DNA of 64,000 nt from Lepturacanthus savala (GCA_030544235.1 CM060472.1:19002154-19066153); one strand, 5' to 3'. Counted from the first letter of the stretch, positions 34,991 through 46,859 are shown. The notes: generated by a model not told the origin, from the letters alone. Program-made: numbers and translations.

Positions 34991-35346
34991 TTTAAAGAGT
35001 TGTTCCTGAACTTCTTGGCTTCTTGATCAGGGCCGTAGACGCCACTGAGGACACACAGTTGTTTTTTTTTTAATTTCTTGTTTTGTTTCATTTAAATTTT
35101 TCCCCTTCGGCGACATTTCAGCCAGTGAAAATCTTTACACAAAGACGACAAGCAGACTACATACTCAGACGCTCATATATTTGACTCATTAAAAGTGAAA
35201 GCAGGCACTCATGACTTTCTGCTGATTGCAGGTCTATTTTTGGAACAATGCGTTTAAACGAATCAAACGTAAGAGGCTGCATCAATCAAAGTTTGCATTT
35301 CTTCCTGCAAGAAAGGCAGAGGATGACCAGGTAAAGAGGAGGAAAG

Positions 35347-35349
<3 letters not shown>

Positions 35350-35433
<84 letters not shown>
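35350..35433. repeat. (TA)n microsatellite
   Basis: About 42 uninterrupted TA units, likely to be length-polymorphic and cruciform-prone. Confidence 0.97.
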
Positions 35434-35435
<2 letters not shown>

Positions 35436-36040
35436 GCCTAATTATGATTCAGTATGTCAATAAATTGTATATTATTTCATTTGTGGTGACATAGTTCAGG
35501 AAATATTCCTCTTAAGAAATCATTTTTAACCCAAACCATGAGGTTTTTCTAAACCTATCAATGTGTTTTTTTGTATCCAACCCAGATCACACCTCAACAC
35601 AGGATTTGAGGTGTGAGGAGCACAGCTTTACTGTTGTCACACTACAGTATTTGTGAAAATATGCTCGCATCAAAAAACTTTGATACGAGTATAAAATGTT
35701 GATATTTAATGTCTCTGCAGAAACATCCTGTACACTGTCGGCGTTTTTCTCCGGAGACGGAGTTGTTATGAAATAAATCAGTGCTGCTCATGTTTCAGAT
35801 GTCAGAATTCTCACCACTTCCACCAAAGGCACATTTCCCCCTCTACAAATTCCTCTTATGGTTTCAGATAAATAAACTTGTTCAAGGCCCAAAGAAGAAC
35901 AACTCTGATATTTCTTTGAAAACATAAAGATTAAACAAGGATCTTATCTTATCTAAATGTATGTTAATGTTTCCTCTTATTTCTATGCAATCTATCATCT
36001 CAGACCCTTTGGATTCATCTTGTGACCTCATAAATCAATC
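35434..36040. other. Non-coding stretch, nothing recognised
   Basis: AT-leaning DNA without long frames or repeats that I can name. Confidence 0.45.
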
Positions 36041-36042
36041 GC

Positions 36043-36280
36043 GACTGGCTCCGCCTCCACCAGCTACAATGATTAAAATGCTGCTTTTACATTAACTGTT
36101 GTTGATGTTTTAATATATCATTACAACATAACAAAAACTTTTACTTTACTACTTTTACTTATGTTCAGCTGGTACTTTTATACTTTAACTTACGTATGAT
36201 TATAAATCCTGACCTTTAATGGAGTATTTTCTACTTTCTGGTATTGATACTTTTACTTCCTCGTACTTCCTCGACCACTG
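36043..36280 (+). mobile_element. Non-autonomous hAT element, 5'-truncated copy
   Basis: CTCCGCCTCCACCAGCTAC followed by ATTAAAATGCTGCTTTTAC, a series of ACTTTTACTT words and the terminal CGACCACTG match the 3' half of a very common fish hAT family whose complete copy lies at 40106-40937. The left half is missing. Confidence 0.65.
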
Positions 36281-36289
36281 GACTTTATC

Positions 36290-38220
36290 AGTGCACGTGT
36301 GTGTGTCGTGTCTGTGTGTGTATGTGTGCACTCGGGGTTCAATCACTTATTGGCGTGTCAATGTGATCATTCACTTTCGAGGACAAACACGGCGGGCGGC
36401 GAGGGAGCACCAACGGAGATAAGAAGAAATGACACCCCCATCGCTCTTCAGACGCTTCTTCTCCCATGCAAACTATCCTTCTTTGTTCGACATCGACACG
36501 CGGCTCGCGACCGGCGCTCTTTGTGCACGCCAGTATTACAAATTGCCGGCGGTGGCGGCCGATGGAGTCGCAGCAGACGTCACGAATGGCTGACAAACAG
36601 ATGAAATGCGTTAGATTTGCCGTAGAGTCTTTTTCGGTTTTGTTTTTCCTCCAAGGCTCACCCCGCTGTGCATCTGTGGCTACATTCAGACTGGCAGTGC
36701 TTGAGACTGACAAGCCATTCGCTAATGAGAGTGAATTTCAATTTGTGTTGCACAGCAGAGCAAGAGCGGAGTGAAATGAGCACTGTGTGTGTGTGTATGA
36801 GCGTGTGTGTGTGTGTGTGAGAAAGAGAGAGAGAACAGGTAGATGCAGTACGCTCCCTTAGCCAATGAATAATGCCTTAGCTGTTGCCGAGTCTGTAACC
36901 ATGGCGATAGTTAGTACAGATGTATGTTTCAGCAGCTTTGGAGATTAACTCACCTGCACAGCCAAACAAACAGAGGTGTTGGTCCTTTATCATGTGACAA
37001 ACGAACACCGATTATAATTTATAATTGTACGAGAGCCGTATTTGTCACAATCCTGAGGCGTGACAGCACTTTTCAGCCGTGGTGTGAATATACTCTCGTC
37101 TATTATTTGCATAGCGTAAAGTGCCTGGTCTCCTGAAAGTTCCTGAAATGAACATGGTGTATTCCAATGAGAGTGTGTGCTCTGAGCAAAGTAAGGGGGA
37201 AGAAAACTGGTTAGACGTCTAGAGGCAGGCATCAGTTTGACTCTGTAATGTGGGAATTAAGGAGATTTAGTTGACAAGGGGGTGGATACAGTCTGTCTTA
37301 CAGCGCTCACACTGCCTATACACTATATACATTGTTGGTGTATTAGTCACTGCAATTGTCCCTCCTGTCCAAACCCGACATGACTCAAGCACAAGAAGTG
37401 GAGGAGAATATTCACAAACCTATTTGTATTTGTTAGACAAATCGATCGAGCGTCCTCCATTTTGCTTAACGAAGAAAGGGAAGAAGGAATTTAGTGATTA
37501 AAAAAGACCATTAAGCAGCAAACAAAGACCGGAGCCTAACTAGGCTCTAACCAGGGCCTTGAAAAAAAGAAAGAAACCCATTCTACAGGGGTCCATAATT
37601 CAGCTTGAGATGACTACAAATGTGTGTGTGTGTGTGATGACTCTACAGTGTGTTTGCGAATGCGCCCGCGTCTTGTCCCTGATTGTGTCTTGTCTTGTCA
37701 TTCCATTCCAAGAAGCCATATTGGCATGGCAGGAAAAGGGCTGTCTAACAGCCAGGCTGGTTAGATTATACCGTACGAGACAGCGGGACGCGCTGCCATG
37801 ACATCGATGACACGACGCGTGTCACCCCTCTGCTGTGTCTCTGCCATTTAGCGGCGCGGCGCTCCGTACGGGGGTGGGGGGGGGCCTTCGCTGTATTTCT
37901 TGCCTCCTCTCTATCTCTCCTTCTGGGCATGTGATGAGGTGCAGTAATATATAAGAAATGACTCGGTGGCAACTCATCTAATATGATTTGTGTAGGAGCT
38001 CGTAAAAGCTCGCCAAGCGTAACTTTAAAAGAATGAAATGGAAGGGCCGTGTTGATTCGGCTTCCTCTGTCGCATTGCAGGGATCGTAAATGCGTTTGGA
38101 ATCGGGGCTGAGGGTTTTCTCTGACTTTCTATCAATGTTAATGGCGACCATCCTAGCGACCGATCAACTTATCATATTGTCATAAAGCGCGTTATTGTGC
38201 GACGTGTGTCATCCGGCAGC
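36290..38220. other. Non-coding stretch with GT runs
   Basis: GT-rich patches occur at 36296-36330, 36783-36820 and 37620-37637. A GAGCCTAACTAGGCTC palindrome lies near 37532. Frames of up to 124 codons on both strands (36299-36774) overlap each other and lack domains. Nothing else was recognised. Confidence 0.45.
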
Positions 38221-38225
38221 AGCGG

Positions 38226-39165
38226 CGGTGGTGGATGAAGTATTCACGTCCTTTAATTAAAAGTAGGAAAATGTTCAATTCCAAGTTAAAGTTCTGAATT
38301 CAATTTGATTATTATGGGCAAAATGTATTTTAAAGTATCAAAGGTAAAAGTACTCATTATGCAGCTGCTGCTATAATATTATAGTATATTATTTATTTTT
38401 TTCACTAACAAACACTCAAGAGCATTTAAATGTTGTCGTTCATCAATGTAGAGTAGATGCTTTGGGTATATTAATAGCGTCATAATATTATATTATATAT
38501 AAGTGTATCAAATTGCGGAATAAGTATTCTTTTAGGAAAGTAAAAGAGCCAATCCAGCAATGTGAAATTAAAAGTCATGCATGAAAAATTCTACTGAATA
38601 AGTGAATAAGTAATAATGTACTTAAAGTACAAAAGTACTTTCATCCCTCTGGCATTATATCATATATCTGTTATTTCAGCTGCATCCATGTGTAACATGT
38701 TGGTGTTGGAGCTGCTGCAGGTGGAGCTACTTTAACTACTTTATATACAGTCAGCTAGTTGAGTCCAGTGGTTCCCAACCTACGGGTCGGACCCCTCCAA
38801 AGGCTCAGCAGATGAATGTGAGGGGTCCTGATTATGATTAATGGGAGAGAAGAACAAATGAAATGACTTTTTGACTTTTGCTCTAATCTTTTGATTTCTG
38901 ATAAGATATTAGATCAGTTGAACATTTATTGAAATGAAAATGTGAGAAGCTCAGAGGGAAAAATCTGTCTTTGTTGGAGCTTTTAACAATCATAGACCTG
39001 TGAAATGTGAGTTAACAACTGTCGGCTGCTTGTAAGACGTCAAAGACCAAATCACAATGTGTTGTATTATAACAGCTTGTAATATAGATATTATTTGTAG
39101 ATATATGTAGTGGAGCAGGAAGTACTGTAGTAGTACTGTACAGTACTTGAGTAAATGTACTGTCC
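38226..39165 (-). mobile_element. Non-autonomous hAT element, interrupted copy
   Basis: It starts with the terminal-repeat-like CGGTGGTGGATGAAGTATTC and ends with GTACTTGAGTAAATGTACTG, the reverse orientation of the element at 40106. Internal landmarks AAAAGTACTCATTATGCAG (38347), GGTGGAGCTACTTTAACTAC (38720) and TGTAGTGGAGCAGGAAG (39107) are in the right order. The right terminal repeat is eroded. The flanks AGCAGCGG (38218-38225) and AGCAGCCT (39166-39173) share 6 of 8 bases, a weak candidate target duplication. A second repeat is inserted at 38766. Confidence 0.7.
38766..39055 (+). mobile_element. CAGTGGTTCCCAACC hAT-type MITE, nested
   Basis: CAGTGGTTCCCAACCTACGG with downstream GTGAGGGGTCCTGATTATG, TTTATTGAAATGAAAATGTG and TGTAAGACGTCAAAGACC follows the order of a very abundant percomorph hAT-type element. 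The right terminal repeat is missing. It sits inside another hAT copy, so it inserted later than its host. Confidence 0.72.
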
Positions 39166-39207
39166 AGCAGCCTCATTGATTTTGTCCTGTACCTGTGTAT
39201 CTCTTCT

Positions 39208-39209
<2 letters not shown>

Positions 39210-39236
<27 letters not shown>
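39210..39236. repeat. (TG)n microsatellite
   Basis: About thirteen uninterrupted TG units. Confidence 0.95.
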
Positions 39237-39238
<2 letters not shown>

Positions 39239-39239
39239 C

Positions 39240-39485
39240 CTGGCAGGAAGCAGTGAGGCGTCTGATTCCCCGACTTCCCTCCTGCGACGGCTCTGGAAAT
39301 AAATAATAAACGCGTTTAATTAAAATGAAAATGCGCCGCGTTTCTGCGTTAATCCTAATTTATTCGCCTTAATTGAGCCTCCATTTGCTTTGCCGATGGT
39401 TGGCAGAAGTGTTAATAAATAATCCATTGTCTAAATGCCATGAAGCATTTAGCCGAGCAAATCCTAATACACTGTAGCACTTCAC
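39240..39485. promoter_or_regulatory. Candidate conserved non-coding element
   Basis: This is the most enhancer-like stretch in the window. It has a perfect TTAATTAA (39316-39323), two GCGTTTAAT/GCGTTAATCC words, CTTAATTGAGCC (about 39368), a TAATCC (39350) and CAAATCCTAATAC. CpGs are embedded in AT-rich DNA, and there are no repeats or open frames. The texture is that of deeply conserved vertebrate non-coding elements, but only an alignment could prove it. Confidence 0.4.
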
Positions 39486-39489
39486 CTGC

Positions 39490-40100
39490 CTAATCAGCAG
39501 GAAGAAAACTCCTCAATGTCATAAACTTCACTACACTGATGCATGTCTTCACTATGCAACACACATACCTTGGCGATTCTTCTGCAATAATTACATCCTT
39601 TTCATTTTGGAGACCCTCCCCAACATTAATTATAACAGTATAATGCAATCAGAGCAATCTGTGTGTTGTATAATATGCTGTGATAACGTTTCCTCACTCA
39701 TTTATCTTTTTCCCCGTGTCCAACATTGAGTCAGTCGGACTATCGATGTATTTGTCCCCGTGTTCCTGGGCTCTGTGATGCTTAATAGTGTCGTTTGGTA
39801 AAAGGGGATCTCTCTGATGGCGGCCTCCTCTTTCCCACTAAATGATGAGAAGCCAGCTTTCTTTCTCCCAGGGTTAGAATAATCACTTTTGGCAAAGCAG
39901 GGATTTAATTGCAAGTTAAAAGTCCTCGGAATCTCCTCTGTTCTTGAACTCTGATCCTTTGTCTTTCCTCCAAAACAGCTTGGAAGTAAACTTGTTCTCA
40001 TTCAGTTTTCTCTCTTCATGATACTAATGTCACAATTAGCTCTCTTTCTTTTTGCTTTCAGAAAATATAATCAGGCCTTTGCACTGCAATGATTGTCTCT
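39490..40100. other. Non-coding stretch, nothing recognised
   Basis: A 99-codon minus-strand frame (39702-40001) has no recognisable domain. No repeat was identified. Confidence 0.45.
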
Positions 40101-40105
40101 GTATC

Positions 40106-40937
40106 CAGTGGTAGAAAGTAACTATTTGCTCAAGTACTGTACTTAAGTACAGTTTTGAGGCATTTGCACTGTACTACTTTACTCCAATACACTTCAGACG
40201 GAAATATATCTTTTCCTCTTTCTAGTACTTCTACTCTATTTATGTGACAGGTTTAGTTACTTTTCAGATGAATATTTAAATTATTGTTCTTTATTTTCTT
40301 TTAAAAAATTGCTATGCACTTTGTGTGAAAGGTGCTATATAAAGCAAATTAAACAAACATATAATACACTTACAGTATGTGCAATATAATACAATATGAT
40401 GCAGCACTTTTACTTAACTAAAGGATTTTGAATATTAATTCCACAATTTGACACAATTATATATAATATAACTTTTACTCTTAATCTATTCAGAGTTTCC
40501 ACATGGATAAAATACAACAATACGATTCTCCCATGTGTTTGTTAGAGTTAAAAACAAACACTACAATATACTATAATGATATAACAGTCTGCATAATGAG
40601 TACTACATTATAATACATTTTTACTGTTAATACTCCACTCAGGTCTTTTGCTTGTTGTTGAGTATTTTCAGATGACAGTCTACTTTTACTTGATATTAGA
40701 TTTTACTTGATAGATTTACAGATTTTTCATAAATTTATAATTAAATTGGGTTATTTAAGATAATTAAGGGCCGGTATACGTCTGCCTGTCAACGTCCTTT
40801 ATGATAGGAGCATTTTGCATGATAACCACACTATGTCACGATTCTTATTACTGAGCTAAAAACCCCCCTAGCAACCAAAAAATAAAAAATACATATTGTA
40901 CCTTAAGTAAAAGATCTGAGTACTTCTTCCACCACTG
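40106..40937 (+). mobile_element. Complete non-autonomous hAT element (AGTACTTGAGTA family)
   Basis: The ends are CAGTGGTAGAAAGTAACT at the left and AGTACTTCTTCCACCACTG at the right, inverted terminal repeats beginning CAGTGG. The flanking 8-mers TCTGTATC (40098-40105) and TTTGTATC (40938-40945) agree at 7 of 8 positions, the target-duplication length diagnostic for hAT. The element is 832 bp and AT-rich, with many ACTTTTACTT and AAGTACTGTACTTAAGTAC words, and has no transposase. It must have been mobilised in trans. Other copies lie at 36043, 38226 and 59813. Confidence 0.9.
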
Positions 40938-40939
40938 TT

Positions 40940-42200
40940 TGTATCTGCTGCACAAACAATTATGAAGAAGGAAATTTCACCCCAGGCGTATGTTCAGCAT
41001 CTCTTAACCTCCCTCTCAGCTTCCTCAGACCCCTGGTGGGAGCCTATGAATAATTTTGGTGGAGTGGTAAATTCAGCGAGCAGGGGAAGACAAGGCTGAA
41101 CATGTCTGCCGTCCCTTCAGATGTTACTCAATCCAACGCGGCGAAATACCGCACCTTCAAAACCGCTGTTTATTTGGAGCATCTGATTGGAGTCCATGTG
41201 TTTTTCTAGGGGTGTAGCAGATATCTGCCGTATATATATATCAAGTGGCACGGTCCTCTTCCATTTGGCCCGAGGCGAAGCATCTGCACACATCTGCAGA
41301 GCGCGGAGTATCCCCCGTTGCCTCGTTATCTTCTCCGGAGCTGCTTAGTGATTTATTTACCTGCTCGCCACAAGCCGCTCAGGCAATAAGGACGAGGGGA
41401 ATAAAAGGCAGGGAAAAGGGAGGGAGGGAGATAGACTGGTGTAGGACAGGTGATGAGACGCGGTGGAAGGGGGGGGGGGGGGGTGAGAAAGGAGGCAATG
41501 AGCGAGAAAGGGTGTTCAGGCGATGATAACATGCTGACGACGAGGGGAGCAGGTGGAAAGACACATTCAGTCGTCGTTTACAGGCTGACAGAGCCAATGA
41601 AGGAGCGGGAGAGAAGAGGGAGCACAAAACAAGAAACGACATGACTGAGACGCCGCAGACCCCACCGCGACCCGCGCCAAGCTCCTAATTCCAATCAGCA
41701 TATTTCATTTGAAGTAAATAAAACGAATCCAAATCCCCGGCAACACGCCACTTCAGATTAGCGCGGACCCTGTCGTCCGTAAGAATACGTCGCCGACGGC
41801 TGAGAGACACCAGGTCGTGGAGGGGGAAAAAGGGCATTAGTCAACGAAAAGTGACTGGGTTGCGTCGACAACTTCACCAAAATTGAATGTGTGTTACGTT
41901 TTAGAGATAAATGCCAATATACGTGGGTATTTAGAGAGTCGCCAACAGGTAAAATCAAGGCATAAGAATGGAACTTGCTGTGGAAATTGATCTACAGTCT
42001 AAATGTGACAGGTTTTTAAAGGTATGGTGGCCGACAAGGGCCAAATGAAATGCTTACAATCAACAGAATCAAACACACGCAAATTCACTCTCCTTTTCTT
42101 TCTCTGCAGAGTGAAAACTATGGTTAAATTAGATTAATACACGTCAACATTAGCTATGTAACTATGCTTCTCTTCTAAAGTATATGCAGGAAAACATGCC
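40940..42200. other. Non-coding stretch with a G run
   Basis: A run of G (about 41468-41483) lies in purine-rich DNA (41395-41640). The segment 41640-41780, with CCTAATTCCAATCAGC and CpGs, is unique and might be regulatory. No coding evidence was found. Confidence 0.4.
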
Positions 42201-42402
42201 CTTTTAATCTCCTATATTTGTGTTTTTTCGATATTTGCAGCATTTTTCTTTTGCATTTTGCATTCATTTCTGTGATTGCAGCATTTTTCTCAAGGGTTTT
42301 TTTTCTTCCATTTGTTTCATGTATCTGTGTGTTTTTGGTTTTGATTTCTGTGCTTGCAGCATTTTGCCGTTTGTGTTGCATTTGCTCCTGTTGGCCACCG
42401 CA

Positions 42403-42744
42403 TAAAGGTCCCATATCATGCAAACAGACACTTTCATGTTATTTTTCCTCAGGATAAGATTATGGGGCTGTAAAAAAAACTGTTCCATGCATCAAACACT
42501 CAGAAAACAGATAAATGCACACAGCCTGGATTTAGAAACTTGGCTGGTGGTACTTCCTTGACTTTGTGATGTCACACAGTAGCTTCCTCCATCTGTAGAG
42601 GATACAATCATGGCCTACGCCTGTTGAAGATCAACAAATCTGATCACTGTAAAACTACAAGTTTCATTTTGTAGTTTAAATTGCAGATAGCTCATGTTAG
42701 GGGATCAAATAAAACCCAGAAAAGTGCAGATATGGGACCTTTAA
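42403..42744. mobile_element. MITE with TTAAAGGTCCCATATC inverted ends
   Basis: TAAAGGTCCCATATC (42403-42417) is exactly inverted at the right end as GATATGGGACCTTTAA (42729-42744). The interior carries TTTGTGATGTCACACAG. Length is about 340 bp. The TTAA/TAA at the outer edges is compatible with piggyBac- or Harbinger-type insertion, and I cannot choose between them. There is no coding capacity. Confidence 0.85.
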
Positions 42745-42799
42745 ATTACCCATTGTTCTTATGGTGTTAGAGGTTTATTTCTAATACTGGTATTTAATG

Positions 42800-43525
42800 G
42801 TGTAGTACATTTATTTTCAAAGATAATCATGTCATAATCAAACAAAGCCTGAAGGGGTAATGAAAGAGGTGGTTCTTCACCTCTGAGTTGTGCCTGAAAA
42901 CCATTTACCGCAAACCTGCTCATCGATTAACCCACATATGCCATGGTCATTTGCCAATGAAACAACATAATAATACTAACTATTAACTAACTACTATAAT
43001 AAGAACCGTTAATCTGTCGAAACCTTAGATACAGCTTCACAAAGGGAGATATTCTAGTCTGCAACTTTATGTCTGTGCTGCGGCTGCAGCAAAGTTTACT
43101 GTCGCCGGGATGAGGAATAAAACTAGTTTGTGGTGAAAGAAGTGAAGGTTATGGCTCCATTGCTGTAACTCCTTAAAAAGTATTAAAATGAAGTTTGATT
43201 CCAGCAGTAAATAAGAGCCGTAACTCCCAAACAGGTGCTCATTTCACCGCCCTGTTTCTTTCCTCTCGGTTTCTTTCTTTCCTTCGTCCTTCCGTTTTTC
43301 CACTCCTCGAAATCGCCCACCATCGGTGTGTTTTCCTTCTCGATCCGCTCGTTAGTTTATCAGGTTAATTACTCAGCTGTGCTGTGGCAGTTGATGAGTT
43401 AGTTTAACAGGTGTGCGCTACTGGATGAATTTAGAACAGGCGATTAAACCTGAGCTGGACTGCTTGTTCACTGAACATCAACATTGATGCACGCTTGTCA
43501 CCCAATCAGAAAAGATTGCTCAATC
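42800..43525 (+). repeat. Unclassified dispersed repeat, copy D
   Basis: Aligns with copy B (5205-6060) through GGTCATTTG, CTTAGATACAGCTTCAC, GGGAGATATTCTAGTCTGCA, TCCATTGCTGTAACTCC, AAGTATTAAAATGAAGTTTG, TGTTTTCCTTC, CGTTAGTTTATCAGGTTA and the terminal CCAATCAGAAAAG. The region between GGTCATTTG and CTTAGATA differs in length, and this copy has an extra GCTGCGGCTGCAGC block. It is non-coding. Confidence 0.75.
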
Positions 43526-43533
43526 TACTAAAG

Positions 43534-44121
43534 CAGGGCTGTCAAACTCAATTTCATCCCGGGCCACATCAGCGTTATGTTTTCCCTCAAAGGGACAATT
43601 GTAAAGGTCATACATATGTATCTACTTATGATTATTATATATGTTATTATATTTTAATAAGTGTCTCTCCTCTTATTGTAGTGCTGGTGACATTTTGCTA
43701 AGATTTTTAAACAGAATTTAAAAATCTGCTGATGCAGAAATAATGTTATATTGTTGTTAGCGTCTAATTATTATAAATGCTGCAGCAAAACATTGAAAAT
43801 CATCACAGATTTTTCAAAGATTGGAATCTATGGTTTTGTGTTGCTATGGTAAATATTAACGAATAGGAAGTACAAGAAAGTAACGACATATGTAGTTCAA
43901 CGAAGGAAAATAAGGAAAAAACGGAAACTTTCCTTTTTTTTAAACAACCTTCGTGGCCAATTGAGAAAAGAGTTTGGAGTTAACGAAGACAACGTGACCA
44001 GCGCGTCTACATTTATTCGCTTTCCCATCTCTCAATGAATCACACAAGTCTGTGCAAGCTCTTGAGGGGCCACAGGAAATGAGGTGCCGGGCTAGATTTG
44101 AGTTTTGACACATACGGTATG
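43534..44121. mobile_element. hAT-type MITE (GGCTGTCAAACTC ends)
   Basis: The left end CAGGGCTGTCAAACTCAAT and the right end TTTGAGTTTTGACACATACG are inverted. GGGCCACATCAGCG near the left and GAGGGGCCACAGG and GCCGGGCTAGATTTG near the right are typical of fish hAT MITEs. The flanks TACTAAAG (43526-43533) and TATTAAAG (44122-44129) agree at 7 of 8 positions, fitting an 8-bp hAT duplication. The 588-bp interior is AT-rich without transposase. Confidence 0.83.
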
Positions 44122-44189
44122 TATTAAAGAAATACCATTAACCATTTGATTTTGATGTCAGTTCAAACACATCTCTAATGACAAGCATG

Positions 44190-44870
44190 TAAATTGGCTC
44201 CTCATTTCACATGCTAACCATTGCATACTCTAACAGGCAGATGGGTTTGGGGGGGGGGGGGTGAGTGCGGGCCTGCCAAGGTCAACCCCGGGGTATGGAG
44301 AGATATAGGCGCCTGTGAGGCGCTGCTTTTATCCACAGCCAAGACTCAGGCTACTCCCTGTAGCTCTGCCTCTCCTCCCCATGCCACCCTCTCCGTTCCC
44401 TCCGGATCTGCGGGCTTAGCTAACTCAACCGTGTAAGCACATCTCCCGTACCGCTGGAAACGGGCCTCCGCGGGCGCCTTTGCTTACTCCGCCACGCAGC
44501 GCGCACCAGGCACGCACCGACGGTTTCGCTGGAAGCCAGGCAAGACGTTCACGGAGAAATCCCCCCGCAACCACTAACCTCCCGTGCTCTCAAGCCCTTT
44601 CCCAACCCAGCGTGGCGGTTTTACCCCAGAGCTTCAGTGCCAGTCAAGTCGCCGCCGTTGCCCTAAACCGTCTGGAGGTCTGAGATCTCGCCGCTCGCAA
44701 TTCCCGCTAATTCCCGTCCACCGCGGTTCAGGGAGAAAGGGGCCTTCTTCGGCCCGATCGGGTTCTTTCGGAGCTGAAGTGCTAAATGACCTCTTAATGT
44801 CACCGGGGAGAAAAATGGGCAATCTCTCAATTTGGCATGAGCCGATCCGTGGCAGCAAGGCAAGAACTTG
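44190..44870. other. GC- and CpG-rich block
   Basis: After a G run (44249-44261) the DNA is GC-rich with many CpGs up to about 44870. Plus-strand frames 44221-44436, 44480-44683 and 44584-44871 and the minus-strand frames opposite them have no recognised domains. It could be a CpG island or a regulatory element; neither is shown. Confidence 0.3.
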
Positions 44871-46560
44871 ATAGAGTGTGGAGGTTTTAAGCGGCAGGAA
44901 ACCTGGTGACCTTTCCCTGTTTTCTGACGCGCTGACTCGATTGCCCTTTTGAAAATGCTAATACCAAATGGTTCTCTTCAAAACAGGTCCTCGGAGAAGG
45001 CCCTTGGCGTGTGGAATAAAAGGTGGAAGAAGACCACAAGCCGTGTGTTCAGGGGGCACCGTGTCAGGTTTCGGGGGTTAAAGATCCGTGCAGAAGCATG
45101 CAGCATTCATTATAGACTGAGGTTTTGTTGTTTTTTTCAGAGCAACTTTCCGGCAGCATCTAAATTGCTTCAAACATCCAATTAGCAGCGCGCACAAAAC
45201 AAAACTGAATTGCTCTCTCAGAATTTCAACATCTGAAGGGCCAATTTAGAATGTTATGGAATGGATATGAAAAAAAAAAACAAAAAACATAAGCCTGCAT
45301 TTTATGATAGTCAATCTTGGTTTCCCTGTGAAAAGTATTAACTTATGTCCTTGCAGCAATTGCCAGACGTTGCCGATGGCACGTAGATGCTCAGTTTTCC
45401 TGAGCTCTGTCGGGAAAAAAAAAACCCATAAAGAGCAACTTAATTATTTGAGATTTTATTCATTCAACAGGCCACAGAGGTGTGCAAGAGGCGATAGAAA
45501 GCATAATTAGCTTTAATGGAAGACTGAGATGCATGCCCTTTGTAACACAAGCACCTCTTAACAGCCAAATCAATAACACACTACGACTGTGCCCTCAGCC
45601 CAGGAGTGGATCACCCCCATCTCCACTATCAAGCACTGATGATCATAATAAGCTGCTTTGATGCGATTCACATCACCACAAATAATGAGGCATCCTCAAT
45701 CGAGAGAGCGCCATTACCGTTTCCATCTCTCTCTCTCTCTCTCCGGCAAAGTTCACCATTAATGCAGCTTAACAAGTTTCTCTTCGAACCTCTCCAGGGT
45801 TTTAAACCCCGCTCGTTCATTACCTTTTCCTCCTGTTGGCTTCGCCCGTCTCGTAAGGAAGATTAATTAACGCTCGCGTCACGTCAAAAACCCGTCACGT
45901 CATGAGGAAACTCAATCCGGGGGCGCGATGGAGACGAAAATAGAACAATGGGACCTTATGACCATCTTGTCGCCGGCGTTGATTATCAGGCATCAGAGAG
46001 CGCGGAAGAAGAAAGAGGAAGGGCATTGTTTCAAGATGGCCGCCATGCATGCGGGTACGTTCGGCTTCAGAACAGATGTAGGTCCACGCGGAGTCTCTTA
46101 TGAGGCTTGTGTGACATTATAAGAGACCCCGTCGGCTGAGTGTCACCAAGCAACAAGTAACGCTGATTGCTTGGCTCATTACGTCTCCTCACTGGACTAC
46201 TGACTAACAATGCTCCTCTGAGGGATTGCACTTGGCCCTTGTACAAGTGCTTAACGGCAGAGCAGACTATGTGGCTCACTGAAATAGCTCTCTGAGCATC
46301 AGCTGATTCCCCTGTGGCTCATACTGATGTTCAAAAAAAAAAGAGAGAGCGAGAGAAAGAGGAGACACCAGAACAAGGGGATTTAAATAGAAGCAGATAT
46401 TGCTTTGTGACTCTCGAGTTGAGAATTCTATCAGAAGGGCCGGCTTTGACATTTGATTAATAAAAGGAGTGACACCTGTTAACATGTGAATATTGCGCGG
46501 GGGCGGGCATGTGCGCCGGCGGCCGACCTCTCCGCGCGGAGTGAATTTCAGAGTTCTGCT
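44871..46560. other. Non-coding stretch with a CT run
   Basis: It holds (CT)n at about 45727-45743 and A runs at 45267-45279. Unique segments at 45520-45720 contain ATAATGAGGC and CAAATCAATAAC words and could be regulatory, without proof. No gene was found. Confidence 0.4.
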
Positions 46561-46566
46561 CCAGCG

Positions 46567-46583
46567 GTAGGGTTAGGGTTAGA
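46567..46583. repeat. Two telomere-type units (TAGGGT)
   Basis: GTAGGGTTAGGGTTAGAC holds two and a half TTAGGG units, far too few to be an interstitial telomere. It is recorded only because the hexamer is exact. Confidence 0.5.
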
Positions 46584-46859
46584 CAAAAGTGGCACTTCTG
46601 AGATTAACGTCATCTTAAAAGGCTTAAGATGGAGACTACAGACGGAAAGTAATTTTCATTGTGTTCAACAACTCAAATGAAGTACTCCACTTTTACTACT
46701 TGGTAGTGTGAAAACTCTCTTTTGGAGGGTTCAGACTTTGGGACCAAGTACTTATTAGGAAGTTCTTTAAAGCTCATTCAAAACAGAAAAATGGAGCAAC
46801 TACCACTTTATTATTATTATTATTAGTAGTAGTATAAAATACAATCCAAATAACAACTG

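Noticed and set aside
46567..46583. Interstitial telomere
   Set aside because: Only two and a half TTAGGG units, easily due to chance.
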